Positions 1 through 7,115 of a DNA stretch of 24,905 bases are shown one piece after another. Below the pieces are notes generated by a model. The model searched no databases and was not told the DNA's origin. It saw only the letters and a list, made by a program, of their open reading frames with translations. A program made the translations under genes and the position numbers. Origin of the DNA: Micavibrio sp. Lineage in GTDB: Bacteria; Pseudomonadota; Alphaproteobacteria; Micavibrionales; Micavibrionaceae. Within the stretch, counting starts at the first letter, position 1. Each line of letters starts with the position of its first letter. The stretch covers positions 1 to 24,905 of the forward strand of contig JAPJRC010000032.1 of NCBI GenBank assembly GCA_030824805.1, in the 5' to 3' direction.

Positions 1-102
1 TGCATATATACCATCGCTCACACCACCTGTGCGTCCATAGAAACCATAGGCGATTTCATCGCCACAAAAAGAAGAGAAAGCGCTGTCTTTAAAAACCTTC
101 AT
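1..102 (-). CDS. pgeF: PgeF/YfiH-type laccase-domain protein, 5' end only
   Basis: Read leftward from an ATG at 102, the frame stays open to the window edge and gives 34 residues starting MKVFKDSAFSS and containing YGFYGRTGGVSDGIYA. The G-F-x-G-R-T-G-G-V-S-x-G-x-Y run is the N-terminal hallmark of the YfiH/PgeF family, described as peptidoglycan editing factor and as a purine-nucleoside-acting copper enzyme. The ATG overlaps the end of midA by 14 bp, so translation is probably coupled. The order lgt-midA-pgeF is common in alphaproteobacteria and supports the call. The active-site His and Cys residues lie outside the window, so activity cannot be judged. Confidence 0.8.
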   Translation of the reverse strand, partial: MKVFKDSAFSSFCGDEIAYGFYGRTGGVSDGIYA

Positions 103-1219
103 GGAACCCCGCAGGTATGATTTCCGGATCATGACATAGGGCTATAACCTTGAAAAGCGAGCCCATCTGTTTCGTATCGATAAGGCGATTCAAACCGGAT
201 TTTATCGAGTCAATTTGCGGTTCATTTATGCCGCAAACACCCGATGCATTCGGTTGCAATGCTTCGATCAGTTTTTGGGCGCGAAATTCAATGCCCAGAT
301 TTTTTAAAAATTCGCCTTGCGTGACCGGCCCATGGACAAAAAGACCATCACCTTTTGCCAAACGCCCGACATTTTCAAAATCCACGTGCGCTGTGAGATC
401 GCAAGTACCAGGTGTATCGAAAGTGTTTGTGAAATTGTGAGATTTTACAGCTTGCAAAGTATCTCCAAAATCCGAGCGCATATGGCCGTAATCTAAGAAT
501 AACGCTGCACCGGATTGTTTTATCAACAAATTGTTCACAGACTTAACAAATTGATTTAACGGCCGCGACGTTTCGAAAATGCCGTTTTCATGGCTGTTTA
601 AAATTGCTTTTGGCACGGCATCCAGCAGAGAAAAATCGGCATCTTTCAGACCGATTTGTAGCGAATTGTCATCCCCCAGTCCGACCACCCTCTCGAACCA
701 TTTTCCATCACGGCGCTCGAGCTGGTGAATGGGTAGCGCATCGAGGAATTCATTGCCCACGATAAAGACAGGAATGGCGGAATTCAGCGCCCCCAGATCA
801 TCGATCCATTTCGTCTCATAATTCGCCAGAGCCTTGGACTGAGCGTTTCGTAAGGCCGGACTCATCTCCATCAGATGGATTTTCGCGGCCTTGTGAAAGC
901 CGGCGACACGTCTGGTGGCCCGCATGATATCGGCCATCAATGTCCCCCGCCCGGGCCCTACTTCCAGCAGGATAAACTCGGACGGCTTGCCGAATTTTAT
1001 CCACAGGTCGGCCAGCCAGACGCCAATCATCTCTCCGAACAATTGGGAAACTTCCGGCGCGGTGGTGAAATCGCCATCCACGCCGAACGGATCACGCGTC
1101 ATGTAATAGCCGTGCTCGGGGTGGCCGAGGCAGAGCGCCATGTATTCCTCCAGCCCCATCGGCCCGTGCAGGGCGATGCGAGAGCGGATAATATCAAGCA
1201 GCTTGCTGGGCTGGGACAT
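89..1219 (-). CDS. midA: MidA/NDUFAF7-type SAM-dependent methyltransferase
   Basis: 376 residues. The family (DUF185; NDUFAF7 in mitochondria) methylates an arginine of a complex I subunit in eukaryotes; the bacterial substrate is less certain. Visible motifs are GDFTTAPEVSQLFGE at about residues 49-63, which is typical of this family, the SAM-binding glycine loop EVGPGRGT at 86-93, and VGNEFLDALPIHQ, the conserved N-E-x-x-D-A-L-P segment. Length is normal. No strong Shine-Dalgarno precedes the ATG at 1219, but the gene starts 26 bp inside the end of lgt, which fits coupled translation. pgeF follows with a 14-bp overlap. The family assignment is firm; the physiological target is inference. 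Confidence 0.92.
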   Translation of the reverse strand: MSQPSKLLDIIRSRIALHGPMGLEEYMALCLGHPEHGYYMTRDPFGVDGDFTTAPEVSQLFGEMIGVWLADLWIKFGKPSEFILLEVGPGRGTLMADIMRATRRVAGFHKAAKIHLMEMSPALRNAQSKALANYETKWIDDLGALNSAIPVFIVGNEFLDALPIHQLERRDGKWFERVVGLGDDNSLQIGLKDADFSLLDAVPKAILNSHENGIFETSRPLNQFVKSVNNLLIKQSGAALFLDYGHMRSDFGDTLQAVKSHNFTNTFDTPGTCDLTAHVDFENVGRLAKGDGLFVHGPVTQGEFLKNLGIEFRAQKLIEALQPNASGVCGINEPQIDSIKSGLNRLIDTKQMGSLFKVIALCHDPEIIPAGFHEGF

Positions 1220-2018
1220 AGGCTGGCCGTTTCACTGCACGGACGACGAAGGCCGTACCCACGAGGATCATCGGCACGCAGAGCCACTGCCCCATGGTCA
1301 TACCGAATGTGAGGAAGCCCAGATACGCATCGGGCTCGCGGAACAGCTCCACGAACATGCGCGAGAAGCCGTAACCGATCAGGAAGGAGCCGCCGACTAT
1401 ACCGGGGCGGTTACGCACCCAGTCGTTGCGCATCAGCAGGCTTAAAACGACAAACAACAAAGCGCCTTCGAGCGCAGCTTCATACAACTGGCTTGGATGG
1501 CGCGGCTGCGGCCCGCCGTCCGGGAAAACCATACCGACAGGCGCATCGGTAACGCGGCCGAACAATTCACCGTTGATGAAATTGGCGATGCGGCCGAAAA
1601 ACAGGCCGATCGTACAGCATAACGCCATTAGATCACCGAGGCGAAACATAGGTATGCCCTTGACCAGCGAATAGATGATAAGCGCTATTATCACACCCAG
1701 CGCACCGCCGTGGAACGACATGCCGCCATGCCAGACCTGCATAATTTCCGAAAGGTTAGAAAGATAATAGCCGGGTTGATAGAACAGAACATAGCCCAGA
1801 CGCCCGCCGAGAATGACGCCCAGCACCGCGAACGGCAGAAAGTCGTCAATATCCGCACGGTTCGGACGCGCCCCTTTAGCCTCGTCCCACGCAGCCACGC
1901 GGAGCGCATAAAACCAGCCAAGGAGAATACCCGCCAGATACGCCAGCGCGTACCAGCGGATTTGTACAGGCCCGAGCGCAATCGCCACGGGATCAATGTT
2001 CGGAAATGTCAATGCCAT
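1194..2018 (-). CDS. lgt: Prolipoprotein diacylglyceryl transferase
   Basis: 274 residues from the ATG at 2018. Lgt is an inner-membrane enzyme that moves diacylglycerol from phosphatidylglycerol to the lipobox cysteine of prolipoproteins, the first step of lipoprotein maturation. The protein has multiple hydrophobic segments, the HGGMSFHGG region, and the Lgt signature GRIANFINGELFGR. An in-frame ATG at 2054 would add 12 polar residues and overlap the preceding gene. The start at 2018 gives the usual N-terminus (MALTFPNIDPVA, then QIRWYALAY) and a normal family length, so it is preferred, although no clear Shine-Dalgarno is seen. It lies 22 bp after the small ORF and overlaps midA by 26 bp, so it is probably cotranscribed with both. 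Confidence 0.96.
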   Translation of the reverse strand: MALTFPNIDPVAIALGPVQIRWYALAYLAGILLGWFYALRVAAWDEAKGARPNRADIDDFLPFAVLGVILGGRLGYVLFYQPGYYLSNLSEIMQVWHGGMSFHGGALGVIIALIIYSLVKGIPMFRLGDLMALCCTIGLFFGRIANFINGELFGRVTDAPVGMVFPDGGPQPRHPSQLYEAALEGALLFVVLSLLMRNDWVRNRPGIVGGSFLIGYGFSRMFVELFREPDAYLGFLTFGMTMGQWLCVPMILVGTAFVVRAVKRPAYVPAQQAA

Positions 2019-2040
2019 GGGGCGGACTATAGGGCGATTT

Positions 2041-2325
2041 TTAACCCTTGTCACCCATCACAGCATCATAAATAGCGCATAACATTCTATGCTCTTCTTT
2101 ATAATCCAATATCAGATTTTTCAGCACCTCATCTTTACAGGACTTATGCTGAACATCGTAATCAAGCCCATCTATCACCAATCCCCATTCATCCGCTTCA
2201 AAATGTTCATTTATGATATCATTTTTATCAAACAAATTTATCTCGATTGCCCTATCGAGCGCGACCGCCAAAGCGGCCCTTAATCTATCTGCTTGAGCAT
2301 TAAATTCCGGAGTACGGTGTGTCAT
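2041..2325 (-). CDS. Small protein of unknown function (94 aa)
   Basis: 94 residues starting MTHRTPEFNAQADRLRAAL, rich in Asp and Glu, with no signal peptide or membrane segment. The start ATG at 2325 lies 3 bp beyond the hldD stop, with an AGG about 6 nt upstream inside the hldD end, so it is placed for coupled translation. The gene sits in line between hldD and lgt on the same strand. Its second half is more AT-rich than its neighbours, which could mean recent acquisition. The segment INEHFEADEWGLVIDGL vaguely recalls small immunity-type proteins with a D/E-W-G-L-A-x-E-x-L core, but this is too weak to name a function. Confidence 0.7.
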   Translation of the reverse strand: MTHRTPEFNAQADRLRAALAVALDRAIEINLFDKNDIINEHFEADEWGLVIDGLDYDVQHKSCKDEVLKNLILDYKEEHRMLCAIYDAVMGDKG

Positions 2326-2328
2326 GAA

Positions 2329-3318
2329 TTACCTGTAAGGATCGGCCTTCGACAGATAATCGCGCACATATTTTGTGATGCCGTCTTCCAGCTCCGTGAA
2401 CGGCTTATCATACCCTGCGGCAATCAGCTTCGTCATATCCGCCTGCGTGTAATACTGGTATTTCGGGCGCAGTGTTTCCGGCATGTCTATGAAGTTGATT
2501 TTGGCCGGCTTGCCGGAAGCACGGAAGGTCGCCTCGGCAAGATCCTTGAACGAACGCGCTTTGCCCGAGCCGACATTGAAAATGCCGTTCACACCCGGAT
2601 TGTCGTAGAGCCAGAGCATGACATCGACAACATCGCCGACCCACACAAAGTCACGGAGCTGTCCACCGTCCTGATAATCCGGATGGTGGGATTTGAACAG
2701 GCGCGCCGCGGCACCCGCCTGCACCTGCGGGTACAGCTTGCAGACAACGCTCATCTGTTCGCCCTTGTGATATTCGTTCGGGCCGTAAACGTTGAAGAAC
2801 TTGAGGCCTGCCCATTGCGGCGGCAACGGTTCGGATTGCGTTTCGACCACGCGCGCTATACGGCGATCGAACACATGTTTGGACCAGCCGTAGGCATTAA
2901 GAGGTGCAAGGTGCTTGAGCCCTTCGATGCTCTGGTCGTCGCTGAAACCATGATGCCCGTCGCCATAGGTCGCGGCGCTCGAGGCGTAGATAAAGCGGAC
3001 ATTGTTTTTCCAGCACCATTTCCACAAACGGCGAGACAAAACGAAATTCGTATCTATGATCAGGTCGGCATCCGTTTCGGTGGTCGAGGAAATCGCCCCG
3101 ATATGAAAGATGACGGAGATCTCTTTGGCGTGGGAATTCAGGTAATCGAACAAGCGGTCCGGGTGCACCACATCGCGTATTTCGCGCTTGGCTATGTTAC
3201 GCCATTTGTCTTCGGTGCCGAGCACATCGGACACCACGATGTCGCTTACACCGTGCTCTTCCAGCCCCGCCACGAGATTGGATCCGATAAAGCCTGCACC
3301 ACCTGTTACGACAATCAT
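2329..3318 (-). CDS. hldD: ADP-L-glycero-D-manno-heptose 6-epimerase
   Basis: 329 residues. HldD (RfaD) is a cytoplasmic NAD(P)-dependent short-chain dehydrogenase that epimerises ADP-D-glycero- to ADP-L-glycero-D-manno-heptose for the lipopolysaccharide inner core. Seen: the Rossmann motif VTGGAGFIGSN at the N-terminus, SSAATYGDG with the catalytic Ser/Thr region, YGWSKH with the Y-x-x-x-K pair, and FFNVYGPNEYHKGEQMS, characteristic of heptose epimerases. The ATG at 3318 is chosen because AAGGAG lies about 6 nt upstream and the motif begins immediately. A longer frame from 3426 lacks support. It heads the minus-strand group with the small ORF and lgt. The 186-bp divergent gap to ubiK should hold promoters for both sides; I found no convincing one. 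Confidence 0.95.
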   Translation of the reverse strand: MIVVTGGAGFIGSNLVAGLEEHGVSDIVVSDVLGTEDKWRNIAKREIRDVVHPDRLFDYLNSHAKEISVIFHIGAISSTTETDADLIIDTNFVLSRRLWKWCWKNNVRFIYASSAATYGDGHHGFSDDQSIEGLKHLAPLNAYGWSKHVFDRRIARVVETQSEPLPPQWAGLKFFNVYGPNEYHKGEQMSVVCKLYPQVQAGAAARLFKSHHPDYQDGGQLRDFVWVGDVVDVMLWLYDNPGVNGIFNVGSGKARSFKDLAEATFRASGKPAKINFIDMPETLRPKYQYYTQADMTKLIAAGYDKPFTELEDGITKYVRDYLSKADPYR

Positions 3319-3504
3319 AGGTAACTCCTTTTGCTTGTTACATTTTACCTGAAAACCGTTAACAAGCCATAGCCTCTTTTGAGGGGGCCTGAAAGCCGCG
3401 GAAATCTGCGGTGGATATGTGCACAACTATTTGAGGGTTTGATTGCCCCGACTCCACGCACGATGTTACAAAACCAGCCTCGGAACCAACGAATTTTGAG
3501 TCGT

Positions 3505-3810
3505 ATGAAACCAGACCCCAAATTGTTCGATGATCTTTCCCGCGTTGCAGGCGGCGCGCTGAACGTGTTCTCCGGCCTGCGTGAGCAGCTCTTGAACGAT
3601 ATCAAAGCCCGCTTCGATGAAATGGCCGCGCGCATGGATCTCGTGCCCCGCGAAGATTTTGACCGCCTGGAAGCGCAGGTAAAAGAATTGCAAAAACAGG
3701 TTGCTGCCCTGTCCGGTAAGAAGACCGCTCCCGCACCGGCAGCCGCCAAAAAAGCACCAGCCAAAAAATCCGCTAAAAAGCCTGCCCCGAAAACAGGAAA
3801 GAAAAAATAA
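3505..3810 (+). CDS. ubiK: UbiK-family accessory factor (BMFP protein)
   Basis: 101 residues from the ATG at 3505. UbiK/YqiC (DUF526, BMFP) proteins are short membrane-fusogenic coiled-coil proteins; in gammaproteobacteria UbiK assists aerobic ubiquinone biosynthesis with UbiJ. Residues about 5-68 match the family: DDLSRVAGGALNVF, then LREQLLNDIKARFDEM, then VPREDFDRLEAQV followed by a heptad-like C-terminal helix. The last ~30 residues form a Lys/Ala/Pro tail, a common family ending that may bind lipids or nucleic acid. Upstream in-frame ATGs (3379, 3463) would add unconserved sequence. The ribosome site is weak. The next gene overlaps the stop by one base (TAATG), so the two are cotranscribed. 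Confidence 0.85.
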   Translation: MKPDPKLFDDLSRVAGGALNVFSGLREQLLNDIKARFDEMAARMDLVPREDFDRLEAQVKELQKQVAALSGKKTAPAPAAAKKAPAKKSAKKPAPKTGKKK

Positions 3811-4322
3811 TGAGCCAAGTCGCCTCGGAAAAAGAAATCTTCGAAGACGTCAGCAACCCGCTCGATAGCGTTGAAGAGATTATGTACGCGAACGAATGGA
3901 CGTTCGACCGCATGACCGAGGATGAACTCACCGTTCAGGTCACGGGCAAAATGGGCGAATACAAACTCTTCTTCCAATGGCAGGAAGAATATTCTGCGAT
4001 GCAATTCTGCTGTCTCTACGATCTTGAAATAAAGCGTGACGCGATGGACGAAGCCGCCAAGACCATGACCGATATCAACTCCAAGCTTTGGCTCGGCCAC
4101 TTTGATTTCCGCGAGAGCACGGACATTCCCTGCTTCCGCCATACGACATTGTTCCGCGGGATGACGCAGACATCGGGTGCCGAGCATCTGGAAGACCTGG
4201 TCGATATAGCCATTTCGGAATGCGAACGTTTCTTTCCCGTGTTCGATATGCTGTCACGCGGACACGCGCATGATCCTGCGCAACTCCAGCTCGCGCTTAT
4301 GCCAGCAGCCGGTGAATCGTAG
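3810..4322 (+). CDS. YbjN-domain protein
   Basis: 170 residues. It resembles the YbjN family, which shares the fold of type III secretion chaperones and is linked to stress and regulation in enterobacteria; its molecular role is not settled. Family-like features are the N-terminal DSVEEIMYANEWTFDR, a central beta-rich part with FFQWQEEYSAMQFCC, and WLGHFDFRESTDIPCFRHTT. No signal peptide or membrane segment is seen. Its ATG overlaps the ubiK stop by one base and a hairpin terminator follows 30 bp after its stop, so ubiK and this gene form a two-gene unit. Confidence 0.75.
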   Translation: MSQVASEKEIFEDVSNPLDSVEEIMYANEWTFDRMTEDELTVQVTGKMGEYKLFFQWQEEYSAMQFCCLYDLEIKRDAMDEAAKTMTDINSKLWLGHFDFRESTDIPCFRHTTLFRGMTQTSGAEHLEDLVDIAISECERFFPVFDMLSRGHAHDPAQLQLALMPAAGES

Positions 4323-4351
4323 GATTTTTGATCCTTTGGAAGCCTGTATGC

Positions 4352-4380
4352 GAAGGACCTTTTGAGGTCCTTCTCTGTTT
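4352..4380 (+). terminator. Hairpin terminator after the YbjN-like gene
   Basis: GAAGGACC (4352-4359) and GGTCCTTC (4366-4373) form a perfect 8-bp stem around a 6-nt loop, followed by TCTGTTT. It lies 30 bp after the YbjN-like stop and before proC. The T-tract is interrupted, so efficiency may be moderate. A possible weak proC promoter overlaps it: TTGAGG 4362-4367, 17 nt, AATGAT 4385-4390. Confidence 0.65.
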
Positions 4381-4404
4381 GGGAAATGATTGTTAGAGTA
4401 GGCT

Positions 4405-5220
4405 ATGAACAACCACTATAAAATCGGTCTGGCCGGATGCGGCAAAATGGGAACTGCCATGGTACGTGGCTGGATATCCTCGGGATTGCTTTCCCATGTC
4501 GACATTCTTGACCCAAACGGGCTTCCGGCAGAACTGACGGGCAAAAGCGTTATCACAGGCTGCACCGATGAAGCATCTTTTGGTAAATTCGCAAAAGACT
4601 GGGATTTGCTCGTCATCGCCATCAAGCCACAAATCATGGAAGATTTCTGCGCAAAGATCGCGCCAATGCTCCCCCCTTCACTGCCGATACTTTCTATTGC
4701 GGCTGGGCAAACCATAGGCTCGTTCCAAAAACGTCTTGGTGATCGTCCCGTCATCCGCTCCATGCCGAACACACCGGCCGCTATCGGTAAAGGCATGACA
4801 GTTGCTTGCGCGTCGCCGGATGTTGAAACCAATGTCAGAAACGCTGCCAACGCACTTCTTTCCTCGATGGGACATGTTGAATGGACGGACAGAGAAGATC
4901 TCCTCGATGCCGTTACAGCCGTATCCGGAAGCGGTCCTGCCTATGTGTTTTATCTGATAGAGGCGCTGGCGGAAGCCGGAACGAAATCCGGACTAACCCC
5001 TGAAATGTCGATGGCGCTTGCACGCCAGACAGTGATCGGCGCTGCCGCGTTGGCCGAAAAGGATTCAGACACGCCCGCCGATATACTGCGCGCAAATGTC
5101 ACCAGCCCCAACGGCACAACTGCCGCCGCTCTCGCCACACTGATGGATGGCAGATGGCAGGCCTTGATGGACGAAGCGGTCGCCAAAGCGACCGCCCGAA
5201 GCAAGGAATTGTCGAAATAG
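4405..5220 (+). CDS. proC: Pyrroline-5-carboxylate reductase
   Basis: 271 residues, the usual length. ProC reduces 1-pyrroline-5-carboxylate to proline with NAD(P)H, the last step of proline synthesis, in the cytoplasm. Seen: the N-terminal dinucleotide motif KIGLAGCGKMGTAM (residues 5-18), the MPNTPAAIGKGMT segment, and the P5CR signature region AVSGSGPAYVF through SPNGTTAAAL near the C-terminus. The ATG at 4405 has only a weak purine-rich AGAGTAGG upstream but starts directly before the Rossmann motif. The stop (5218-5220) directly abuts the convergent mucR stop with no spacer. A perfect 8-bp inverted repeat with a 4-nt loop lies at 5176-5195 inside the gene's end. Confidence 0.96.
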   Translation: MNNHYKIGLAGCGKMGTAMVRGWISSGLLSHVDILDPNGLPAELTGKSVITGCTDEASFGKFAKDWDLLVIAIKPQIMEDFCAKIAPMLPPSLPILSIAAGQTIGSFQKRLGDRPVIRSMPNTPAAIGKGMTVACASPDVETNVRNAANALLSSMGHVEWTDREDLLDAVTAVSGSGPAYVFYLIEALAEAGTKSGLTPEMSMALARQTVIGAAALAEKDSDTPADILRANVTSPNGTTAAALATLMDGRWQALMDEAVAKATARSKELSK

Positions 5221-5640
5221 TTATTTCTTGGGTTTGCCCTTGGTCCCAAGGCCGATGTCCTTGGCAAGGCGCGAACGCTGCTTGGCGTAATTCGGCGCGA
5301 CCATCGGATAATCGGCGGGCAAGCCCCAACGCTCACGGTATTCTTCCGGTGACATATCATAGGCTGTCTTCAGGTGACGTTTGAGCATCTTCAGCTTCTT
5401 GCCGTCTTCAAGACAAACGATATATTCCGGCGTTACGGATTTCTTGATTTGAACCGCCGGGAGAGGACGATCACCCGAGATGACACCCGAGCCGCCCCCG
5501 CCAAGACCTGACAAAGTCCGGAAAACCTGCTCAATCAAGGCAGGCATCTCATTCTGCGGAACGGTGTTGTTGGCAACGTGGGCCGCAACTATTTCCGTTG
5601 TCAGGGCGAGCAAATTGGAATGTGTGATTTGGTCCGGCAT
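5221..5640 (-). CDS. MucR/Ros-family transcriptional regulator
   Basis: 139 residues. MucR/Ros proteins bind AT-rich promoters, often repress their own gene, and control exopolysaccharide, motility and cell-cycle genes in alphaproteobacteria. The C-terminal half carries the family core: YIVCLEDGKKLKMLKRHL, then YDMSPEEYRERWGLPADYPM and APNYAKQRS. The zinc-finger-like part has Cys-x2-Asp-x9-His. Where classical Ros has a second His there appears to be Tyr, as in several MucR-like proteins that do not all need zinc. The first ~60 residues are the variable oligomerisation region. A promoter-like sequence and palindrome lie just upstream, fitting autoregulation. Convergent with proC, zero bp between stops. 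Confidence 0.93.
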   Translation of the reverse strand: MPDQITHSNLLALTTEIVAAHVANNTVPQNEMPALIEQVFRTLSGLGGGGSGVISGDRPLPAVQIKKSVTPEYIVCLEDGKKLKMLKRHLKTAYDMSPEEYRERWGLPADYPMVAPNYAKQRSRLAKDIGLGTKGKPKK

Positions 5641-5674
5641 GTCTATCCTCAGTAATAGAGCAAATATAAAAAAA

Positions 5675-5690
5675 TATACTTGCCAGTATA
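5675..5690. repeat. Palindrome over the mucR -10 box (possible operator)
   Basis: TATACT (5675-5680), four bases, AGTATA (5685-5690): perfect 6-bp arms overlapping the predicted -10 box and start site of mucR, within an AT-rich stretch. MucR/Ros proteins commonly bind AT-rich sites at their own promoters, so autoregulation is plausible but inferred. Confidence 0.4.
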
Positions 5691-5714
5691 AGCACTTTGA
5701 CTATGGGTTTCCAA
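5685..5714 (-). promoter_or_regulatory. Predicted mucR promoter
   Basis: On the minus strand, TTGGAA (5709-5714) is separated by 18 nt from TATACT (5685-5690), matching sigma70 consensus at 4/6 and 5/6 positions. A transcript would start near 5678, about 40 nt before the mucR ATG. The -10 box forms one arm of a palindrome. Confidence 0.5.
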
Positions 5715-5722
5715 AGAAATTC

Positions 5723-6403
5723 TTATGCCGGATAGTCATTTATTTGCCGTTGCTGCTTATTAGACACGGATACATCGGCCCCGCGCATGTAAAGGGGCTC
5801 GGGTTTCTGCGCCTTGCGGCCGTTTTTGATAAAAATATCACGCCCCGATCTGGCCAAAAGGACGGGGTCCGGAAGGATGCAGGATACGGCATCGGAATAG
5901 GCTCTTCCTGTTTCTGTTCTCACGCGCGCCACGCCGTCGCCGCACAAGAGCGCATCATCCGGCAGCTGGGAAGACAGCAAGCATACTGGCTCTCCCACCG
6001 GATTCGCGTTCTCATCAAAAGATTGCGTGTAGAAATCTGCCCGCTTCGATTCAAGTACGACAAGACACGCTTGCTTCGGTGCACAGCTCTGCGCGACAAC
6101 GGCGAGCGTGCTTACGCCCTGTATGGGAATGCCAAGGGCAAGTCCCAAAGAGCGTGCTGTTGAAAGACCTATGCGCAGCCCGGTAAAAGAACCCGGTCCG
6201 TGTGTGGTGACTATCAATCCCAGATCCGCAAAACCTATCCCTGCCTCGGCCACCACATCCTGCACCATCGGCATGAGTTTTGCCGCCTGGTCACGGGATG
6301 TTTCAAGGGTGCGGCTGAACACCCTGTCGCCGTCCAGCACAGCAACCACACATCCGCCAAGCGCGGAATCCAGTGCGAGAACAGGCTTATCAAACTCAGA
6401 CAA
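5723..6403 (-). CDS. tsaB: tRNA threonylcarbamoyladenosine synthesis protein TsaB
   Basis: 226 residues from a TTG at 6403. TsaB is the ASKHA-fold partner that with TsaD and TsaE transfers threonylcarbamoyl to A37 of ANN-decoding tRNAs. Seen: LALDSALGGCVVAVLD at the N-terminus and the diagnostic THGPGSFTGLRIGLSTARSLGLAL near residues 65-90. A longer frame back to 6484 would add 27 unconserved residues that overlap the upstream gene. The TTG has GAGG about 9 nt upstream, gives the family's normal N-terminus and length, and overlaps the nitroreductase stop by 8 bp. The common neighbour rimI is absent; mucR follows instead. Confidence 0.92.
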   Translation of the reverse strand: MSEFDKPVLALDSALGGCVVAVLDGDRVFSRTLETSRDQAAKLMPMVQDVVAEAGIGFADLGLIVTTHGPGSFTGLRIGLSTARSLGLALGIPIQGVSTLAVVAQSCAPKQACLVVLESKRADFYTQSFDENANPVGEPVCLLSSQLPDDALLCGDGVARVRTETGRAYSDAVSCILPDPVLLARSGRDIFIKNGRKAQKPEPLYMRGADVSVSNKQQRQINDYPA

Positions 6404-6992
6404 ATTTACAGGCCTCGTCAAAATCCAGACGTTGCGCGCGCGGATAAACCTTGTCCGGGTTTCCGTAGCCGATGCTGCATACAAACTTCACTTCACCATC
6501 GAGGTCTGGGAAAAACGCATCCTTGATACCCTGCCTGTCGATACCGGACATAGGCCCGCAATCCAGCCCTAGCGAGCGCGCGGCGAGCATGAAATACGCC
6601 GCTTGCAGCGTGCCGTTCAATGCGGCGGTTTCCTTGTTGGCCTCGGCTTTCCCGACATACCAGCTGTTGATATCTATACGCGGCGCAAGCTTGTGCGCGT
6701 TGAGGTAGAATTTACGATCCATAGCAAAAAGCGCGACAACCGGTGCTTCCATCGTTTTGTCCTGATTGCCTTTATCCAGCAACGGCTTCAGTTTTTGCTT
6801 GGCTTCTTCCGAGCGTACGAAAACAATGCGCAAAGGGCAGCAATTGGCGGACGTTGGCCCCCATTTCATAACATCGTAAATTTGCTGGACCAGACTTTCC
6901 GGAACATCCTTGCCCTGCCAGCCATTGTATGTGCGGGCCGTGCGGAACAAAATATCGAGCGCATTATCGTCTAGTTTCTTGCCGTCGGTCAT
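6396..6992 (-). CDS. RutE-like nitroreductase (malonic semialdehyde reductase type)
   Basis: 198 residues. This is an FMN-dependent nitroreductase-fold protein closest to RutE/YdfN, which in E. coli helps reduce malonic semialdehyde in pyrimidine breakdown. Shared blocks are ARTYNGW, MKWGPTSANCCPLRIVFV (cofactor and dimer region), LGLDCGPMSGIDRQGIKDAFF, and CSIGYGNPDKVYPRAQRL near the C-terminus. The ATG at 6992 has a good AGGAAGG Shine-Dalgarno. No other rut genes are visible, so use in pyrimidine catabolism is not supported by context; a general aldehyde or quinone reductase is possible. It overlaps tsaB by 8 bp and the two are probably cotranscribed. Confidence 0.88.
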   Translation of the reverse strand: MTDGKKLDDNALDILFRTARTYNGWQGKDVPESLVQQIYDVMKWGPTSANCCPLRIVFVRSEEAKQKLKPLLDKGNQDKTMEAPVVALFAMDRKFYLNAHKLAPRIDINSWYVGKAEANKETAALNGTLQAAYFMLAARSLGLDCGPMSGIDRQGIKDAFFPDLDGEVKFVCSIGYGNPDKVYPRAQRLDFDEACKFV

Positions 6993-7115
6993 GTGATCCT
7001 TCCTAAAAAAATCGCGCTATGTTAATGACTTCATACTACGTAACCTATTCGACAGCGAGATCAAGCCCCTCTTTTTGCTCTGGCAAACCCATGCTGGATC
7101 GGGTAATTTCCGCGC

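Noticed and set aside
2293..3324. 343-residue plus-strand frame
   Set aside because: It is antisense to hldD, which has complete enzyme motifs and a ribosome site.
3393..3408. CCGCGG-AAAT-CTGCGG hairpin in the hldD-ubiK gap as a regulatory element
   Set aside because: Short, one wobble pair, no T-tract and no nearby leader features; chance is as likely.
3345..4187. 280-residue minus-strand frame with a Phe/Ala-rich stretch
   Set aside because: It is antisense to ubiK and the YbjN-like gene; the Phe/Ala run mirrors their Lys/Ala codons.
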